Shown one piece after another: positions 43,321-53,486 of a DNA stretch of 64,000 nt. The position numbers and the translations under genes are program-made. The DNA lies in assembly GCF_003326755.1 (NCBI RefSeq), contig NZ_JPWH01000002.1, positions 186,001 to 250,000 on the forward strand, read 5' to 3'. The notes beneath the pieces are model-generated. The model had not been told where the DNA came from, made no database searches, and worked only from the letters and a program-made list of their open reading frames with translations. The DNA comes from Thalassospira profundimaris. Its GTDB lineage: Bacteria > Pseudomonadota > Alphaproteobacteria > Rhodospirillales > Thalassospiraceae. Position 1 is the stretch's first letter. Each line of letters starts with the position of its first letter.

Positions 43321-44640
43321 ATGCATGTTGCAATGATTGGCACCGGGTATGTCGGTTTGGTATCCGGGGCCTGCTTTTCCGAGTTCGGTACGGACGTCAT
43401 TTGTGTTGATAAAGACGCCTCCAAGATCGAACGTCTTGAGCAGGGCATAATGCCAATTTACGAACCAGGGCTTGATCTTCTGGTTGAAAATAACGTCAAG
43501 GCGGGACGACTGCATTTTACCACCGACCTTAAAAAGGGTGTGAAGGATGCCGATGTCGTTTTCATTGCGGTGGGAACGCCAACGCGTCGTGGCGACGGGC
43601 ATGCTGATTTAAGCTATGTGTATGCAGCGGCAGAAGAGATTGCCGAGGCAATGGATGGTTTTACCGTTATCGTGACCAAGTCTACCGTGCCGGTGGGTAC
43701 CGGGCGCGAGGTCGAGCGCATCATTCGCGCCAAGCGGCCCGATGCGGAATTCGCCGTGGTCTCCAACCCGGAATTTTTGCGTGAAGGCTCCGCGATTGGT
43801 GATTTCATGCGCCCTGACCGCGTGGTCATCGGCACCAGCAATGAACGTGCGCGTGCCGTGATGTCGGACCTTTACCGTCCGCTTTATCTGATCGAAACGC
43901 CGATTGTTTTTACCACCCGTGAAACCTCGGAAATGATCAAATATGCCGCCAATACCTTTTTGGCAGCCAAGATCACCTTCATCAACGAAATTGCCGATCT
44001 GTGCGAAAAAGTGGGTGCCGATGTTCACGATGTGGCACGCGGGATCGGCCTTGATGGCCGTATTGGCAAAAAGTTCCTGCATCCCGGGCCGGGCTATGGC
44101 GGGTCGTGCTTTCCCAAGGATACACTCGCCCTTGTTCGGACGGCCCAGGAACATAATTCGCCGCTGCGCATTATTGAAACGGTGGTTTCTGTTAATGACA
44201 GGCGCAAAAAGGCAATGGCGGATCGCATCATCGCGGCCTGCGGCGGTTCTGTCGAAGGCAAAACCATTGGTATTCTTGGTTTGGCATTTAAACCCAACAC
44301 AGATGATATGCGCGATTCACCCAGCCTGGATGTTGTTCCGGCCCTGCTTGCCGCTGGTGCCACTGTGCGGGCCTATGACCCCGAAGCAATGGAAGAAGCG
44401 GCAAAACTGCTTGATGGTCTGACTTTCTGTGAAAGTGCCTTCGAGACGATCGAAGGTGCAGATGCGATGGTGATCCTGACGGAATGGAACGAATTCCGCG
44501 GGCTGAATTTGAAACGCGTAAAAGCTGCTTTGAAATCACCGGTGGTGGTGGATTTGCGTAATGTGTACGAGCCGCGCGAAATGAAAGAAAACGGCTTTGA
44601 ATATAGCTGTATCGGCCGCGGCGCAATCGGAGGCAATTAA
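43321..44640 (+). CDS. ugd: UDP-glucose 6-dehydrogenase
   Basis: Oxidises UDP-glucose to UDP-glucuronate with two NAD. The 439-residue protein starts MHVAMIGTGYVGLVSGACFSE, the dinucleotide-binding fold. It contains EFLREGSAIGDFMRPDRVVIG (spread over about 150-171) and the catalytic Cys in GPGYGGSCFPKDTLALV (about 252-268). The ATG at 43321 is taken because an upstream in-frame ATG adds residues unlike the family. The ribosome site is weak (GGGG at 43305-43309). It lies between galU and the mutase, 3 nt before the latter, so it is part of one operon for nucleotide sugars. Confidence 0.95.
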   Translation: MHVAMIGTGYVGLVSGACFSEFGTDVICVDKDASKIERLEQGIMPIYEPGLDLLVENNVKAGRLHFTTDLKKGVKDADVVFIAVGTPTRRGDGHADLSYVYAAAEEIAEAMDGFTVIVTKSTVPVGTGREVERIIRAKRPDAEFAVVSNPEFLREGSAIGDFMRPDRVVIGTSNERARAVMSDLYRPLYLIETPIVFTTRETSEMIKYAANTFLAAKITFINEIADLCEKVGADVHDVARGIGLDGRIGKKFLHPGPGYGGSCFPKDTLALVRTAQEHNSPLRIIETVVSVNDRRKKAMADRIIAACGGSVEGKTIGILGLAFKPNTDDMRDSPSLDVVPALLAAGATVRAYDPEAMEEAAKLLDGLTFCESAFETIEGADAMVILTEWNEFRGLNLKRVKAALKSPVVVDLRNVYEPREMKENGFEYSCIGRGAIGGN

Positions 44641-44643
44641 CAT

Positions 44644-46059
44644 ATGACCGCTTCGGATGGCCATAAATTTGATCCGTCCATGCTGCGCGAATACGATGTG
44701 CGCGGCGTTGTTGGCAAAACCCTTCATGCCGAAGATGCCCATGCTCTTGGGCGGGCATTTGGCACTATGGTGCGGCGCAGTGGTGGGCAGCGTGTGGCTG
44801 TTGGCCGTGACGGGCGCTTAAGCTCGCCAGAGCTGGCCGATGCCCTGGTGAAGGGTATTCGCGCCACGGGGTGTGATGTGTTGCGTATCGGGCGTGGCCC
44901 GACGCCGATGCTGTATTTCACGGTTTATAACCAGAAAACCGATGCCGGCATCATGGTAACAGGGTCGCATAACCCACCGGATTATAATGGCTTTAAAATG
45001 CTGAATGCCGGAAAATCGGTGTTTGGCGAGGCAATCCAGGAACTGGGTAAAATTGCTGAAAATGGCGATTTTGAAGTCGGTGCCGGCGGCCTGGATGATA
45101 TCGACATCGAAGAACGTTATGTTGACCGGCTGGTCGAGGAACTTGATGTCGATGTTGCCAAACCGATGACCATTGTCTGGGATTGCGGCAATGGTGCTGC
45201 GGGTGACGTGGTGCGCCGACTGACGGAAAAGCTGCCAGGCACGCATCATCTGCTGTTTGACGAAATCGATGGCAATTTCCCCAACCATCACCCGGATCCG
45301 ACGGTTGAAGCCAACCTGGTGGATTTGAAAGCGGCTGTTGCCAAACATAATGCCGATTGGGGCGTTGCCTTTGATGGCGATGGCGACCGTATCGGTGTTG
45401 TTGACGGGCAGGGCCGTGTCCTTTGGGGTGATCAGCTTTTGCAGATTTACGCTGCCGACGTGCTGGAGCGTGTTCCCGGTGGCGCCATTATCGCCGATGT
45501 CAAAGCCAGTCAGACTTTGTTTGATGAAGTTACCCGTCTGGGCGGCAAGGCCATTATGTGGAAAACCGGTCATTCCCTGATCAAAACCAAAATGATCGAG
45601 GAAAAGGCACCGATTGCCGGTGAAATGAGCGGACATATCTTCTTTGCCGAACGCTATTACGGCTATGACGATGCCACCTATGCCGCCGTTCGCCTGTATC
45701 GCATTTTGGTGCAAAGCGCTAAAAGCCTTGATGCGTGGCGCGATGCCATGCCGGTTGCGGTTAACACGCCGGAAACCCGCATCGAATGCCCCGACGATCG
45801 CAAATTTGCGTTGATCGAGGAAGTTCGGGACCGTTTGGCCGGAACAGATGCCGAAGTTGATGGTATTGATGGTGTGCGGGTCAAAAGCGACGACGGCTGG
45901 TGGCTGCTGCGGGCATCCAATACACAGCCTGCGATTGTCGCACGCTGTGAAGCCGCGGATGACGCCGGGCTGGAACGTCTGAAAGCACAGGTAACAGCAC
46001 AGCTTCAGAAAAGTGGCCTGCAAAGCGATGATTTCTTCGCCCCTGGTGGTGGGCACTAA
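44644..46059 (+). CDS. Phosphomannomutase / phosphoglucomutase
   Basis: Interconverts hexose 6- and 1-phosphates, supplying glucose 1-phosphate to GalU or mannose 1-phosphate for GDP-mannose. The 471-residue protein has the four-domain alpha-D-phosphohexomutase fold. The N-terminal REYDVRGVVGKTL and phosphoserine loop MVTGSHNPPDYNGFKM (about 99-114) are clear, as are the metal loop FDGDGDRIGVVD (about 243-254), the sugar loop GEMSGHIFF and the C-terminal phosphate loop SNTQPA. The AlgC/ManB-type layout suggests use of both glucose and mannose, but specificity is not readable. It ends the operon at a strong terminator. Confidence 0.93.
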   Translation: MTASDGHKFDPSMLREYDVRGVVGKTLHAEDAHALGRAFGTMVRRSGGQRVAVGRDGRLSSPELADALVKGIRATGCDVLRIGRGPTPMLYFTVYNQKTDAGIMVTGSHNPPDYNGFKMLNAGKSVFGEAIQELGKIAENGDFEVGAGGLDDIDIEERYVDRLVEELDVDVAKPMTIVWDCGNGAAGDVVRRLTEKLPGTHHLLFDEIDGNFPNHHPDPTVEANLVDLKAAVAKHNADWGVAFDGDGDRIGVVDGQGRVLWGDQLLQIYAADVLERVPGGAIIADVKASQTLFDEVTRLGGKAIMWKTGHSLIKTKMIEEKAPIAGEMSGHIFFAERYYGYDDATYAAVRLYRILVQSAKSLDAWRDAMPVAVNTPETRIECPDDRKFALIEEVRDRLAGTDAEVDGIDGVRVKSDDGWWLLRASNTQPAIVARCEAADDAGLERLKAQVTAQLQKSGLQSDDFFAPGGGH

Positions 46060-46095
46060 AGAACATATTCAATACCCTGATTAAAGGGTGGATCG

Positions 46096-46130
46096 AAGGC
46101 CGGTGGCAGATATGTCACCGGCCTTTTTTT
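46096..46130 (+). terminator. Intrinsic terminator of the galU-ugd-mutase operon
   Basis: A perfect AAGGCCGGTG and CACCGGCCTT stem, 10 bp with a 10-nt loop, followed by further T. Confidence 0.92.
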
Positions 46131-46196
46131 ATCGCTGCCCGGGGCCGGATGTCGAACACATGGTGTGCGGAATGTGCGCCGGTACGCAACGACGGG

Positions 46197-46210
46197 CATG
46201 CGTTCGCATG
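46197..46210. other. Interrupted palindrome CATGCG-TT-CGCATG between convergent genes
   Basis: A 14-bp palindrome in an otherwise featureless stretch of about 150 bp between two terminators. No role is assigned. Confidence 0.3.
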
Positions 46211-46278
46211 ACTGGCTGGTGCTGGTGGCTCTGTGACGAACTGCTTGTGCGGGCAACAGCAGCGGGTGAGGTACCAAA

Positions 46279-46312
46279 CAAAAGGGCCGCCCTGTTGTTG
46301 GGGCAGCCCTTG
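46279..46312 (-). terminator. Intrinsic terminator after the D-Ala-D-Ala carboxypeptidase gene
   Basis: On the minus strand AAGGGCTGCCC pairs with GGGCGGCCCTT (one mismatch), followed by TTGTTT. It lies 43 nt beyond the stop. Confidence 0.8.
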
Positions 46313-46354
46313 AAAATCATTCCTGTATATCGATGGCAGGAAGTATTGAAACGC

Positions 46355-47593
46355 TCAGCCAGCATCGCCGGGGGTAACGACCGGAATGCAGGCCATGTTC
46401 TGGCGTTGCAGGGCGGCACAGGCGCTGCGGGCATCTTCCTCTGCGCCAAAGCCGATCAGACGGGCCCGATAGACAACTCCGCTATCGGATTCCTGCTGTT
46501 CAACAGCAGCACGGGTCAGTCGCAAAATTTCCGGCGCGGTACGTGCGGCGGTCAAAACGGCTTCCTGGGCCCGGCGCTGGTCGCTAAATGCGCCAACCTG
46601 AATGCCCCAGCCACCACCGGTTGGTTTGATGCGGGCAACAATGGTGTCGGTGTCGATATGACCCGGAATCTGCCCTTCGTTAGCGCTGTTGGCCTTGGCC
46701 ATCAAAAGCTGTGTATCGGCCGGAAGAATCTTTTCTTCCGGGCTGACGCGCGGCCGTGGCGGGATGATTTCGCCGTCTTTCTTGAGTTCCATATAGGCTT
46801 GATCAAGCAGCTTTTTCATCTGCGCATCACGCGAGCGTGCCGTCCGACCGCCAAACACCGCCCCGATCAGGCGTTTGCCATCGCGTTTGACCGAGGCAAC
46901 CAGATTAAAACCCGATGCGTTGATGAAACCTGTTTTGATACCATCCGTCCCGTAATAAGACGCCAGAAGGTTGTTATGGTTGCCATAGGTGCGGTTGCCA
47001 TAGGTGAATTTCTGGGTCGAAAAGTAATGATAATAGTCGCCAAAATCGTTGCGAAGGCGCATGGCCAGGCGCACCATGTCGCGCGCCGTTGTCATTTGGC
47101 CGCGATTGGGCAGGCCGGAGGCATTGCGGAACGTTGTGTTCTTCATGCCAATTTTGCGGGCCGTTGCGGTCATCATCTGGGCAAATTTGGTTTCAGTACC
47201 TCCCAGATATTCCCCAATCACAACAGCAACATCGTTGGCCGATTTCGTCACCAGTGCCAGAATCGCATCATGTACCGTAATCGTGTCCCCTGGCTGAACG
47301 CCAAGCTTTGACGGTGCCTGCCCCCAGGCCCGCCTTGAAACCGGCATTTGCGTTGCCAGCGAAACCTTGCCGCTATCAAGCGCGTCAAACAGCATATAAA
47401 GCGTCATGATCTTGGTGAGCGACGCGGGATATACCTTTTGGTCGGCGCGATATTCATGCAGCACTTGGCCTGTGTCGCCGTCGACAATCAGGGCCGTGTA
47501 GGTGCGGGCAAACGCGGTGTTGCTGGTGGCTGAAAATGCAATCAGCGACAGCAGCAAAATGCTTATCACACAAAACAGGCTTCGTGCCGTCAT
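46355..47593 (-). CDS. D-alanyl-D-alanine carboxypeptidase with C-terminal SPOR domain
   Basis: A penicillin-binding peptidase (S11) that trims the terminal D-Ala of peptidoglycan stem peptides in the periplasm. The signal peptide is at 1-29 (ends TAFA). The three active-site motifs are SLTK (about 56-59), SAN (about 116-118) and KTG (about 219-221). A SPOR domain (about 330-405) starts at GWGIQVGAFSDQRRAQEA; SPOR binds denuded glycan at the septum, so the enzyme probably works at division sites. ATGs at 47659, 47668 and 47716 are in frame. None has a good ribosome site, and 47593 gives the best signal peptide. Confidence 0.9.
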   Translation of the reverse strand: MTARSLFCVISILLLSLIAFSATSNTAFARTYTALIVDGDTGQVLHEYRADQKVYPASLTKIMTLYMLFDALDSGKVSLATQMPVSRRAWGQAPSKLGVQPGDTITVHDAILALVTKSANDVAVVIGEYLGGTETKFAQMMTATARKIGMKNTTFRNASGLPNRGQMTTARDMVRLAMRLRNDFGDYYHYFSTQKFTYGNRTYGNHNNLLASYYGTDGIKTGFINASGFNLVASVKRDGKRLIGAVFGGRTARSRDAQMKKLLDQAYMELKKDGEIIPPRPRVSPEEKILPADTQLLMAKANSANEGQIPGHIDTDTIVARIKPTGGGWGIQVGAFSDQRRAQEAVLTAARTAPEILRLTRAAVEQQESDSGVVYRARLIGFGAEEDARSACAALQRQNMACIPVVTPGDAG

Positions 47594-47841
47594 GCGTGAT
47601 GGCAAAAAGTCAATGGTATCTGGTTGTCTGGTCGGTCTGGCAAAGCCGACGCGGAACATGGAAATCATAAACAATGTCCGGTTAACGAGTATCCCCAAGA
47701 CGGTTAGGCCCAGCATGTCAGTTTCGTTTAAAAAAAAGCTTAACGAAATGAATTTTGCTGGCAGGCTGCAATGCCTTGCCGATGCCCCAATTAAGCGAGA
47801 GTGTATGCGTTGTGACCGAGTCTGTCAAAACAGAGGTATTA

Positions 47842-48588
47842 ATGCCCATTAATTTACATAGACCGCACAAGGATATAGCGCCGAAGCGGCTTGGAATCAT
47901 TAAGTTTGCCACGGCACTGGCGACAATGGTTGTGTTGGGAGGGTGTGCCTATACGGGCAACAGCGACATTGCGAATCCGGTTGTTCGCAAGGCAACCTGG
48001 TTCTCCTATCTTAACGCGGACGATATTCGTACGGCCTGTTCTGCCGGTCAGGCGGAGGGGCAAATCAGAATCGTTTACAATGCCGATTATTACAAGGAAG
48101 TCCGGTCTTTTGACATCTTGCCACAACCGGGGCAGGACGGGTTTATTGTCGAGTCCCATGTGTTTGGCCCGCTCGACGTCAGTGACCTGAATGTTTCGGT
48201 ACGTTCGCCGCTGGGGGCCTTTAGTGGCGACCCGGTTCGCAAGCCAATTACCCGCCAGCAATATCTGACGCTGACAGATGCCCTTCAGCAGGACGGGTTT
48301 GGGACACAAGACCGTGATGGTCTGCGGCTCCATTCCCAGAATTATTACTGGGTGGCCCTGGGATGCTCGGGGCAGCATATGACGCTGGCGGCCTGGACAT
48401 CGGCAAAGGATGATTTGCGCGCTCTTCATTTTCCGGCTGTGCTGGAAAAAATATCAGGTCAGTCAACGCCGCTTCCGGCCGCACCGGACCCTGATGCGGT
48501 GCAAAATCCTGATCCGGTTTATGGCAAAGACAAGGATTTGCAGGATCGTAATTTTTACAGAACGGTACGCGGCAACAATTTGCAATAA
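47842..48588 (+). CDS. Lipoprotein of unknown function
   Basis: A 248-residue exported protein with a lipobox VVLGGCAY (Cys near residue 35) after a hydrophobic segment, so it is lipid-anchored. The ATG at 47842 has AGAGG upstream; the in-frame reading upstream looks random. The mature part has several aromatic beta-like segments (GQIRIVYNADYYKEVRSFDI; DGLRLHSQNYYWVALGCSGQ) and a Pro/Asp-rich tail. I do not recognise a family. It is divergent from the carboxypeptidase and has its own terminator. Confidence 0.72.
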   Translation: MPINLHRPHKDIAPKRLGIIKFATALATMVVLGGCAYTGNSDIANPVVRKATWFSYLNADDIRTACSAGQAEGQIRIVYNADYYKEVRSFDILPQPGQDGFIVESHVFGPLDVSDLNVSVRSPLGAFSGDPVRKPITRQQYLTLTDALQQDGFGTQDRDGLRLHSQNYYWVALGCSGQHMTLAAWTSAKDDLRALHFPAVLEKISGQSTPLPAAPDPDAVQNPDPVYGKDKDLQDRNFYRTVRGNNLQ

Positions 48589-48599
48589 ACCGGTATTGA

Positions 48600-48630
48600 A
48601 ACGGGCTGGCAGTGTCAGCCTGTTTTCTTT
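48600..48630 (+). terminator. Intrinsic terminator after the lipoprotein gene
   Basis: AACGGGCTG pairs with CAGCCTGTT (one G-T pair) around a 7-nt loop, followed by TTCTTT. Confidence 0.75.
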
Positions 48631-48768
48631 GGAAGGGACCGTCTGGCACGATATATCAAGAGAATGTCATGAAAGGAGCCTTGACGAAAACCCTGTTTCC
48701 ATCTAGAGTTTTGCTGCATTGCAACATGTCTATGGCGATCCTGAAACTCGTAAATGGAGGACGGCACG

Positions 48769-49836
48769 ATGGTGACGACCCCGAAAAAGGTGCCTGAAAA
48801 ATCCCGAAACGCATCAGCATCGAAGGCTAAAACGACTGCTTCGTCGGGGGCCTCCGCTTCTTCTGTGATATCAGCGAAAGCCGGTGCTGCATCTGCGAAT
48901 AAAACTGCTTCCAATTCCGCTTCGTCCACACCTAAAACGCCTTCTGGTTCAAAAACTTCTGCGCGTCCTTCTTCTTCGGCCAAGTCTTCTGCGCCGAAAC
49001 GGGCCGCTGCGGCAGGTGCTAGCAAACCCGCTGAAAAATCGGCCGAGGTCGTGCGCGAAGAAAGCCAAAAGGCTGCCGCTGCGGTAAGCAAGACGGCTGA
49101 AGTTGTGAAAGGCGCAACTGAAAAGCAGGTTGAAGCAGCCGCCGAAACAGCACGTAAAGTTGCCGGGGCGGCATCTGATGCTGTTGTCAGTGCTGCCGAA
49201 AAGGCACCGAAGGCGCCCAAGATCGAGGTGCCTGTGGCAGCCGAAGTGACAACACCGGTCGGGAGTGCGACCGTAAGTGTTGACGAGGGTGCAAAACCCA
49301 AGGGTGTCGCGGTATCACAAAAGATTGAAGCTGATCTGCCGATGCCAACAATGCCCGTTTCGCAGATGTTTGAATTTTGGAATTCGGGCGAAATGGTCGA
49401 TATGGTCTCATCTGCCCGGGACGCGGCGAACGAGGCCTTGTCGGGCCTGCTCGAGGCTGTCTCCGGTCATAGCGACATGATTTCCGATGCCGGGGCACAT
49501 TTTGCCAGCCAGTATGAGGACTTGCTTCAGTCGCATTTGTCGAACTGGGACGGAATGATGCAGGCTTCTTCCAAAATGGCCGATCAGAGCGGGCGCTTTG
49601 GCAAGGAGTGGATGACCTGGATGCAGCGCGAGATCGACGCGCTTCAGGGCGATATCGAAGCCCTGTCGAAGGTGGAATCGCTTGGTGATATCCAGGAAAT
49701 CAACGCCCGTATGGTCAAGCGGTTTGTTGATGACGGCATGGCGGAACATTCCCGTTTTCAGGAAATCTGGTTTGGCATGTGGAATGACAGCGTGGCTTTG
49801 ATGGAAAAAAGCTGGTCGGCAAAGGCCGGTCAGTAA
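48769..49836 (+). CDS. Phasin-family protein with long Lys/Ala-rich N-terminal region
   Basis: A 355-residue protein. The first half (about 1-175) is low-complexity Ala/Ser/Lys/Pro, similar to PhaF-type histone-like tails but at the N-terminus. The second half (about 195-350) is a phasin helical domain: VSQMFEFWNSGEMVDMVSSA, QYEDLLQSHLSNWDGMMQAS, KEWMTWMQREIDALQGDIEA. Phasins coat polyhydroxyalkanoate granules; the basic tail could bind DNA and help share granules at division (inference). GGAGG (48756-48760) fixes the ATG at 48769. No PHA synthase gene is in the window. Confidence 0.83.
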   Translation: MVTTPKKVPEKSRNASASKAKTTASSGASASSVISAKAGAASANKTASNSASSTPKTPSGSKTSARPSSSAKSSAPKRAAAAGASKPAEKSAEVVREESQKAAAAVSKTAEVVKGATEKQVEAAAETARKVAGAASDAVVSAAEKAPKAPKIEVPVAAEVTTPVGSATVSVDEGAKPKGVAVSQKIEADLPMPTMPVSQMFEFWNSGEMVDMVSSARDAANEALSGLLEAVSGHSDMISDAGAHFASQYEDLLQSHLSNWDGMMQASSKMADQSGRFGKEWMTWMQREIDALQGDIEALSKVESLGDIQEINARMVKRFVDDGMAEHSRFQEIWFGMWNDSVALMEKSWSAKAGQ

Positions 49837-50152
49837 GCCCGTTTGTTGCGAATCCCGGTATCATCTGATTTGAGACCGGTTTTGCCTGGGTCATGTGTTA
49901 TTTGCGGAGGCGGGCGTGACCTGGGTCACGTCCGTTTCTTCGTTTTGGGCACGCGCACACGTCCGACACGGTTTTTCGCCGGGCTATGGGAACGAGTTTT
50001 TTTGTCGCATCTTGCGTGCCTGCAAACGCACCTTACATGACATGTAAAGAAGTAATCATTTCGTGGATTGAATTAACGGGGCTTTGAAACGCTGGCATGT
50101 TGACCTATCATGTTTTCAAGGCGCAACTAACAAGGATTCCGGTTAGCAGGTT
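49837..50152. other. Non-coding segment with two palindromes before clpS
   Basis: CGTGACC-TG-GGTCACG at 49915-49930 and TTACATG-A-CATGTAA at 50033-50047 are perfect arms with short centres. The first may be a weak phasin terminator, as T-rich DNA follows. The second lies 106 bp before clpS and looks like an operator. Confidence 0.45.
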
Positions 50153-50479
50153 ATGAGTGATCAGGGCAATCAGGGTGACGGCCTCCCTACCACAGGCGTT
50201 GTAACCAAAACGCGGCCGAAAACCAAAAAACCGGCAATGTACAAGGTGTTGTTGCTCAATGATGACTACACACCGATGGAATTTGTCGTGCTCGTCCTGG
50301 AACAGTTTTTTGCCAAGGGGCGGGAAGAGGCGACGGCTATCATGCTGCAGGTTCACCGTAAAGGTGTTGGCGTCTGTGGTGTGTTTACATACGAGATCGC
50401 CGAAACAAAGGTAAACCAGGTCATGGATCTGGCGCGTCAAAACCAGCACCCGTTGCAGTGCACGATAGAGAAGGAGTAG
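50153..50479 (+). CDS. clpS: ATP-dependent Clp protease adaptor ClpS
   Basis: Binds proteins with destabilising N-terminal residues and hands them to ClpAP. The 108-residue protein has the core [20 protein letters not shown] (about 26-45, with the [10 protein letters not shown] binding pocket) and [20 protein letters not shown] (about 68-87). It ends 6 nt before clpA. The N-terminal 25 residues are flexible, as in other ClpS. Confidence 0.96.
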   Translation: MSDQGNQGDGLPTTGVVTKTRPKTKKPAMYKVLLLNDDYTPMEFVVLVLEQFFAKGREEATAIMLQVHRKGVGVCGVFTYEIAETKVNQVMDLARQNQHPLQCTIEKE

Positions 50480-50485
50480 TCATAC

Positions 50486-52804
50486 ATGCTCTCACGTAAT
50501 CTGGAAGAAAGCCTGCATCGTGCGCTTGCATACGCATCCGAACGACGTCACGAATACGCAACACTGGAACATTTGCTGCTGTCTTTGACCGAAGACCAGG
50601 ACGCGGTTGCGGTTTTGAAAGCCTGTCGTGTTGATGTGGACCGGTTGCGTAACGAGCTCCTTGATTTTGCCGACAGTGAATTGTCGGGTCTGGTTAGCGC
50701 GCGTTTGATCGATCCCAAGCCAACGGCAGGGTTTCAGCGGGTTATTCAGCGTGCTGCCATTCATGTCCAGTCTTCGGGGCGCGAGGAAGTGACCGGTGCC
50801 AATGTGCTGGTGGCCCTGTTTTCCGAACGGGAATCGCATGCGGTTTATTACCTGCAATTGCAGGATATGACGCGCCTGGATGCCGTGAACTATATTTCAC
50901 ACGGCATTGCCAAAGCGCCCGAATTAAACGAACGGCGGGTACCGCGTGGTGCTGATGACGAATTGAATGCCTCTGGCGCGGGTGAAACTGACGAGGCGGG
51001 TACCGCCAAGGAGGGCGAAGCCCTTAAGGCCTATTGTGTAAACCTGAATGCCAAGGCGCAAAAAGGCAAGATTGACCCGCTGATTGGTCGGCAAGGTGAA
51101 ATTGATCGCACCATTCAGGTTTTATGCCGCCGCACCAAAAATAACCCGCTGTATGTGGGTGACCCGGGCGTGGGTAAAACCGCCATTGCCGAAGGCCTTG
51201 CCAAACGCATTGTCGATGGTGATGTGCCCGAGGTTTTGCAGGGCGCAACCATTTTTGCCCTTGATATGGGCTCGCTTCTGGCGGGAACGCGCTATCGCGG
51301 TGATTTTGAAGAACGGTTGAAAGCCGTGGTCAAAGAACTGGACGAGCATGAAAATGCTGTGCTGTTCATTGACGAAATCCACACCGTGATTGGCGCAGGT
51401 GCCACGTCGGGTGGGGCAATGGATGCCTCGAACCTGCTCAAACCTGCTCTTGCCAGTGGTGCGTTGCGCTGCATCGGTTCGACGACCTATAAGGAATTCC
51501 GCGGTCATTTTGAAAAGGACCGTGCCCTTGTGCGTCGTTTCCAGAAAATCGATGTCGATGAACCTTCCCTGGAAGATACCATCAAGATTCTCAAGGGGCT
51601 GAAACCCTATTACGAAGAGCATCACCACGTTAAATATACCAATGAGGCCATTCGCTCGGCCGTTGAGTTGGCATCGCGTTACATCAATGACCGCAAACGT
51701 CCTGATAGCGCGATTGACGTGATTGACGAGGTTGGTGCGTCGCGAATGCTGATTGCGCCAAGCAAGCGCAAACGCACGATCAGCAAACGGGATGTCGAGG
51801 AAATCGTCGCCAAAATTGCCCGTATTCCGGCCAAATCGGTATCGAGCGATGACCGCAAGGCATTGCAGAATATCGAACGCGATCTGAAAACGGTTGTGTT
51901 TGGTCAGGATAAAGCCATTGAAGCGCTGTCGAGTGCCATCAAACTGGCCCGTGCGGGCCTGCGCGAACCGGAAAAGCCGATTGGCTCCTATCTGTTTTCA
52001 GGTCCGACCGGGGTGGGTAAAACCGAAGTTACCAAGCAGCTTGCCAATGTGATGGGGATCGAGTTTGTCCGCTTTGACATGTCCGAATATATGGAACGTC
52101 ATAGCGTTTCACGTCTGATTGGTGCGCCCCCGGGCTATGTCGGGTTTGACCAGGGTGGTCTTCTGACCGATGCGGTTGACCAGCATCCACATGCCGTTGT
52201 GCTGCTTGATGAAATTGAAAAGGCACATCCGGACCTGTTTAACATTCTGTTGCAGGTGATGGATCACGGTAAACTGACGGACAATAACGGCAAAACGGTT
52301 GATTTCCGGAACATCGTGCTGGTGATGACGACCAATGCCGGTGCCGCCGACATGGCAAAACCTGCCATCGGCTTTATGCGGAGCCAGCGCATTGGCGAGG
52401 ATGAGGAGGCGATTAAACGCACCTTCAGCCCCGAATTCCGCAACCGTCTTGATGCCGTTATTCCGTTTACTCATCTGCAGGCCGATGTGGTTAAGATGGT
52501 GGTGGATAAATTCATTCTGCAGCTTGAAGTTCAGCTTGCGGATCGCAATGTCTCTATCGAGTTGACGGAAACTGCCCGTACATGGCTTGCGGATCGCGGA
52601 TATGATCCGGCGTTTGGGGCGCGTCCGTTGGGGCGTGTGATCCAGGAGCATGTTAAAAAGCCGCTGGCGGAAGAATTGCTGTTTGGCAAGCTTGAGAAGG
52701 GCGGTTCTGTGCTGGTTGATATCGAGAATGACGGGGTTGTTTTCCGTTTTCCCGATCAGCAGGATGATAAAAGCGAAAGCCGGGACCCTGAAATGGTTGA
52801 ATAA
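50486..52804 (+). CDS. clpA: Clp protease ATP-binding subunit ClpA
   Basis: An AAA+ unfoldase that feeds substrates to ClpP. The 772-residue protein has an N-terminal Clp repeat domain (1-140), ATPase 1 with [10 protein letters not shown] (about 228-237), and ATPase 2 with [10 protein letters not shown] (about 507-516) and [21 protein letters not shown] long middle domain is absent, so it is ClpA, not ClpB. An IGL-type loop (IGFMRSQR region) for docking ClpP is plausible. Co-transcribed with clpS. ClpP lies elsewhere. Confidence 0.96.
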   Translation: MLSRNLEESLHRALAYASERRHEYATLEHLLLSLTEDQDAVAVLKACRVDVDRLRNELLDFADSELSGLVSARLIDPKPTAGFQRVIQRAAIHVQSSGREEVTGANVLVALFSERESHAVYYLQLQDMTRLDAVNYISHGIAKAPELNERRVPRGADDELNASGAGETDEAGTAKEGEALKAYCVNLNAKAQKGKIDPLIGRQGEIDRTIQVLCRRTKNNPLYVGDPGVGKTAIAEGLAKRIVDGDVPEVLQGATIFALDMGSLLAGTRYRGDFEERLKAVVKELDEHENAVLFIDEIHTVIGAGATSGGAMDASNLLKPALASGALRCIGSTTYKEFRGHFEKDRALVRRFQKIDVDEPSLEDTIKILKGLKPYYEEHHHVKYTNEAIRSAVELASRYINDRKRPDSAIDVIDEVGASRMLIAPSKRKRTISKRDVEEIVAKIARIPAKSVSSDDRKALQNIERDLKTVVFGQDKAIEALSSAIKLARAGLREPEKPIGSYLFSGPTGVGKTEVTKQLANVMGIEFVRFDMSEYMERHSVSRLIGAPPGYVGFDQGGLLTDAVDQHPHAVVLLDEIEKAHPDLFNILLQVMDHGKLTDNNGKTVDFRNIVLVMTTNAGAADMAKPAIGFMRSQRIGEDEEAIKRTFSPEFRNRLDAVIPFTHLQADVVKMVVDKFILQLEVQLADRNVSIELTETARTWLADRGYDPAFGARPLGRVIQEHVKKPLAEELLFGKLEKGGSVLVDIENDGVVFRFPDQQDDKSESRDPEMVE

Positions 52805-52873
52805 ATTGGCGATGGCTGATTTTAGCTTTTATCATGGTTCTGCTTGCTATCATTGCGTGCCATAGTATTCTGA

Positions 52874-52913
52874 AATGTATCCAGCCTGCTTTTGGGGCTG
52901 GATACATTTTTAA
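52874..52913 (+). terminator. Intrinsic terminator of clpS-clpA
   Basis: AATGTATCCAGCC pairs perfectly with GGCTGGATACATT, 13 bp, followed by further T. Confidence 0.93.
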
Positions 52914-52934
52914 TTGAGGTTATTTCGACTTTTT

Positions 52935-53486
52935 ATGAATTCATCAGGTCAAAGACAAAAAATAAAAGAAGTCGAGCATTTCCTGTCGCAGTTGGAAAAG
53001 CGGGGGCGCATTCTGGTTTCGATTGCGGCCGAGCTTGAGGCGCTGGCCGATACCACAGATGTGACGCGCTATCGTCCATTTCGCGAACAGGTTGATAACT
53101 TCAAGGCGCTTTCCCTGATCCTCTCCGAAAGATTGTCTGCACTAGATAATCATCCGCGCAAGGACGAGCTGGAAGACCAGTTTCACAAGCTGCAGGTGCT
53201 GATGCTGCGGTTGGTGATTAAAACCAGCCTTAAATTCTTTTTTGTCATGAGCGCAAAACCTTTTCTGCCGTTGGGATCCCGCGAGCTTTTTCAGAGCGAG
53301 CTGAGAACGCTCTACGAAGCAGAAAAAATGCTGTCTGACCCGAGATATAAAAGTGATCTCGACGAGAGTGCGCAGGACGACCTGGATATGGCCCGGGATA
53401 TTCTGGAGGAAATCATCCAGCATGCGCCCGCTTTGCTCAATTTCAGTAACAAGCCCGCCGCCAACAAGCGCAAAAGATTTCGCTAG
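52935..53486 (+). CDS. Hypothetical cytoplasmic helical protein
   Basis: A 183-residue, highly charged, probably all-helical protein: a coiled-coil-like start (KIKEVEHFLSQLEKRGRILV), a more hydrophobic centre (VIKTSLKFFFVMSAKPFLPL, about 95-114), and a basic tail ending KRKRFR. No family is recognised. The ATG at 52935 is chosen; a TTG 21 nt earlier is the only other option. A GAGG lies about 16 nt upstream, farther than normal. It follows clpA's terminator, so it has its own promoter or weak read-through. Confidence 0.6.
   Translation: MNSSGQRQKIKEVEHFLSQLEKRGRILVSIAAELEALADTTDVTRYRPFREQVDNFKALSLILSERLSALDNHPRKDELEDQFHKLQVLMLRLVIKTSLKFFFVMSAKPFLPLGSRELFQSELRTLYEAEKMLSDPRYKSDLDESAQDDLDMARDILEEIIQHAPALLNFSNKPAANKRKRFR

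Noticed and set aside
46088-47311. A 407-codon plus-strand frame opposite the D-Ala-D-Ala carboxypeptidase
   Set aside because: The minus-strand gene has SLTK, SAN and KTG motifs. This frame also starts inside a terminator.
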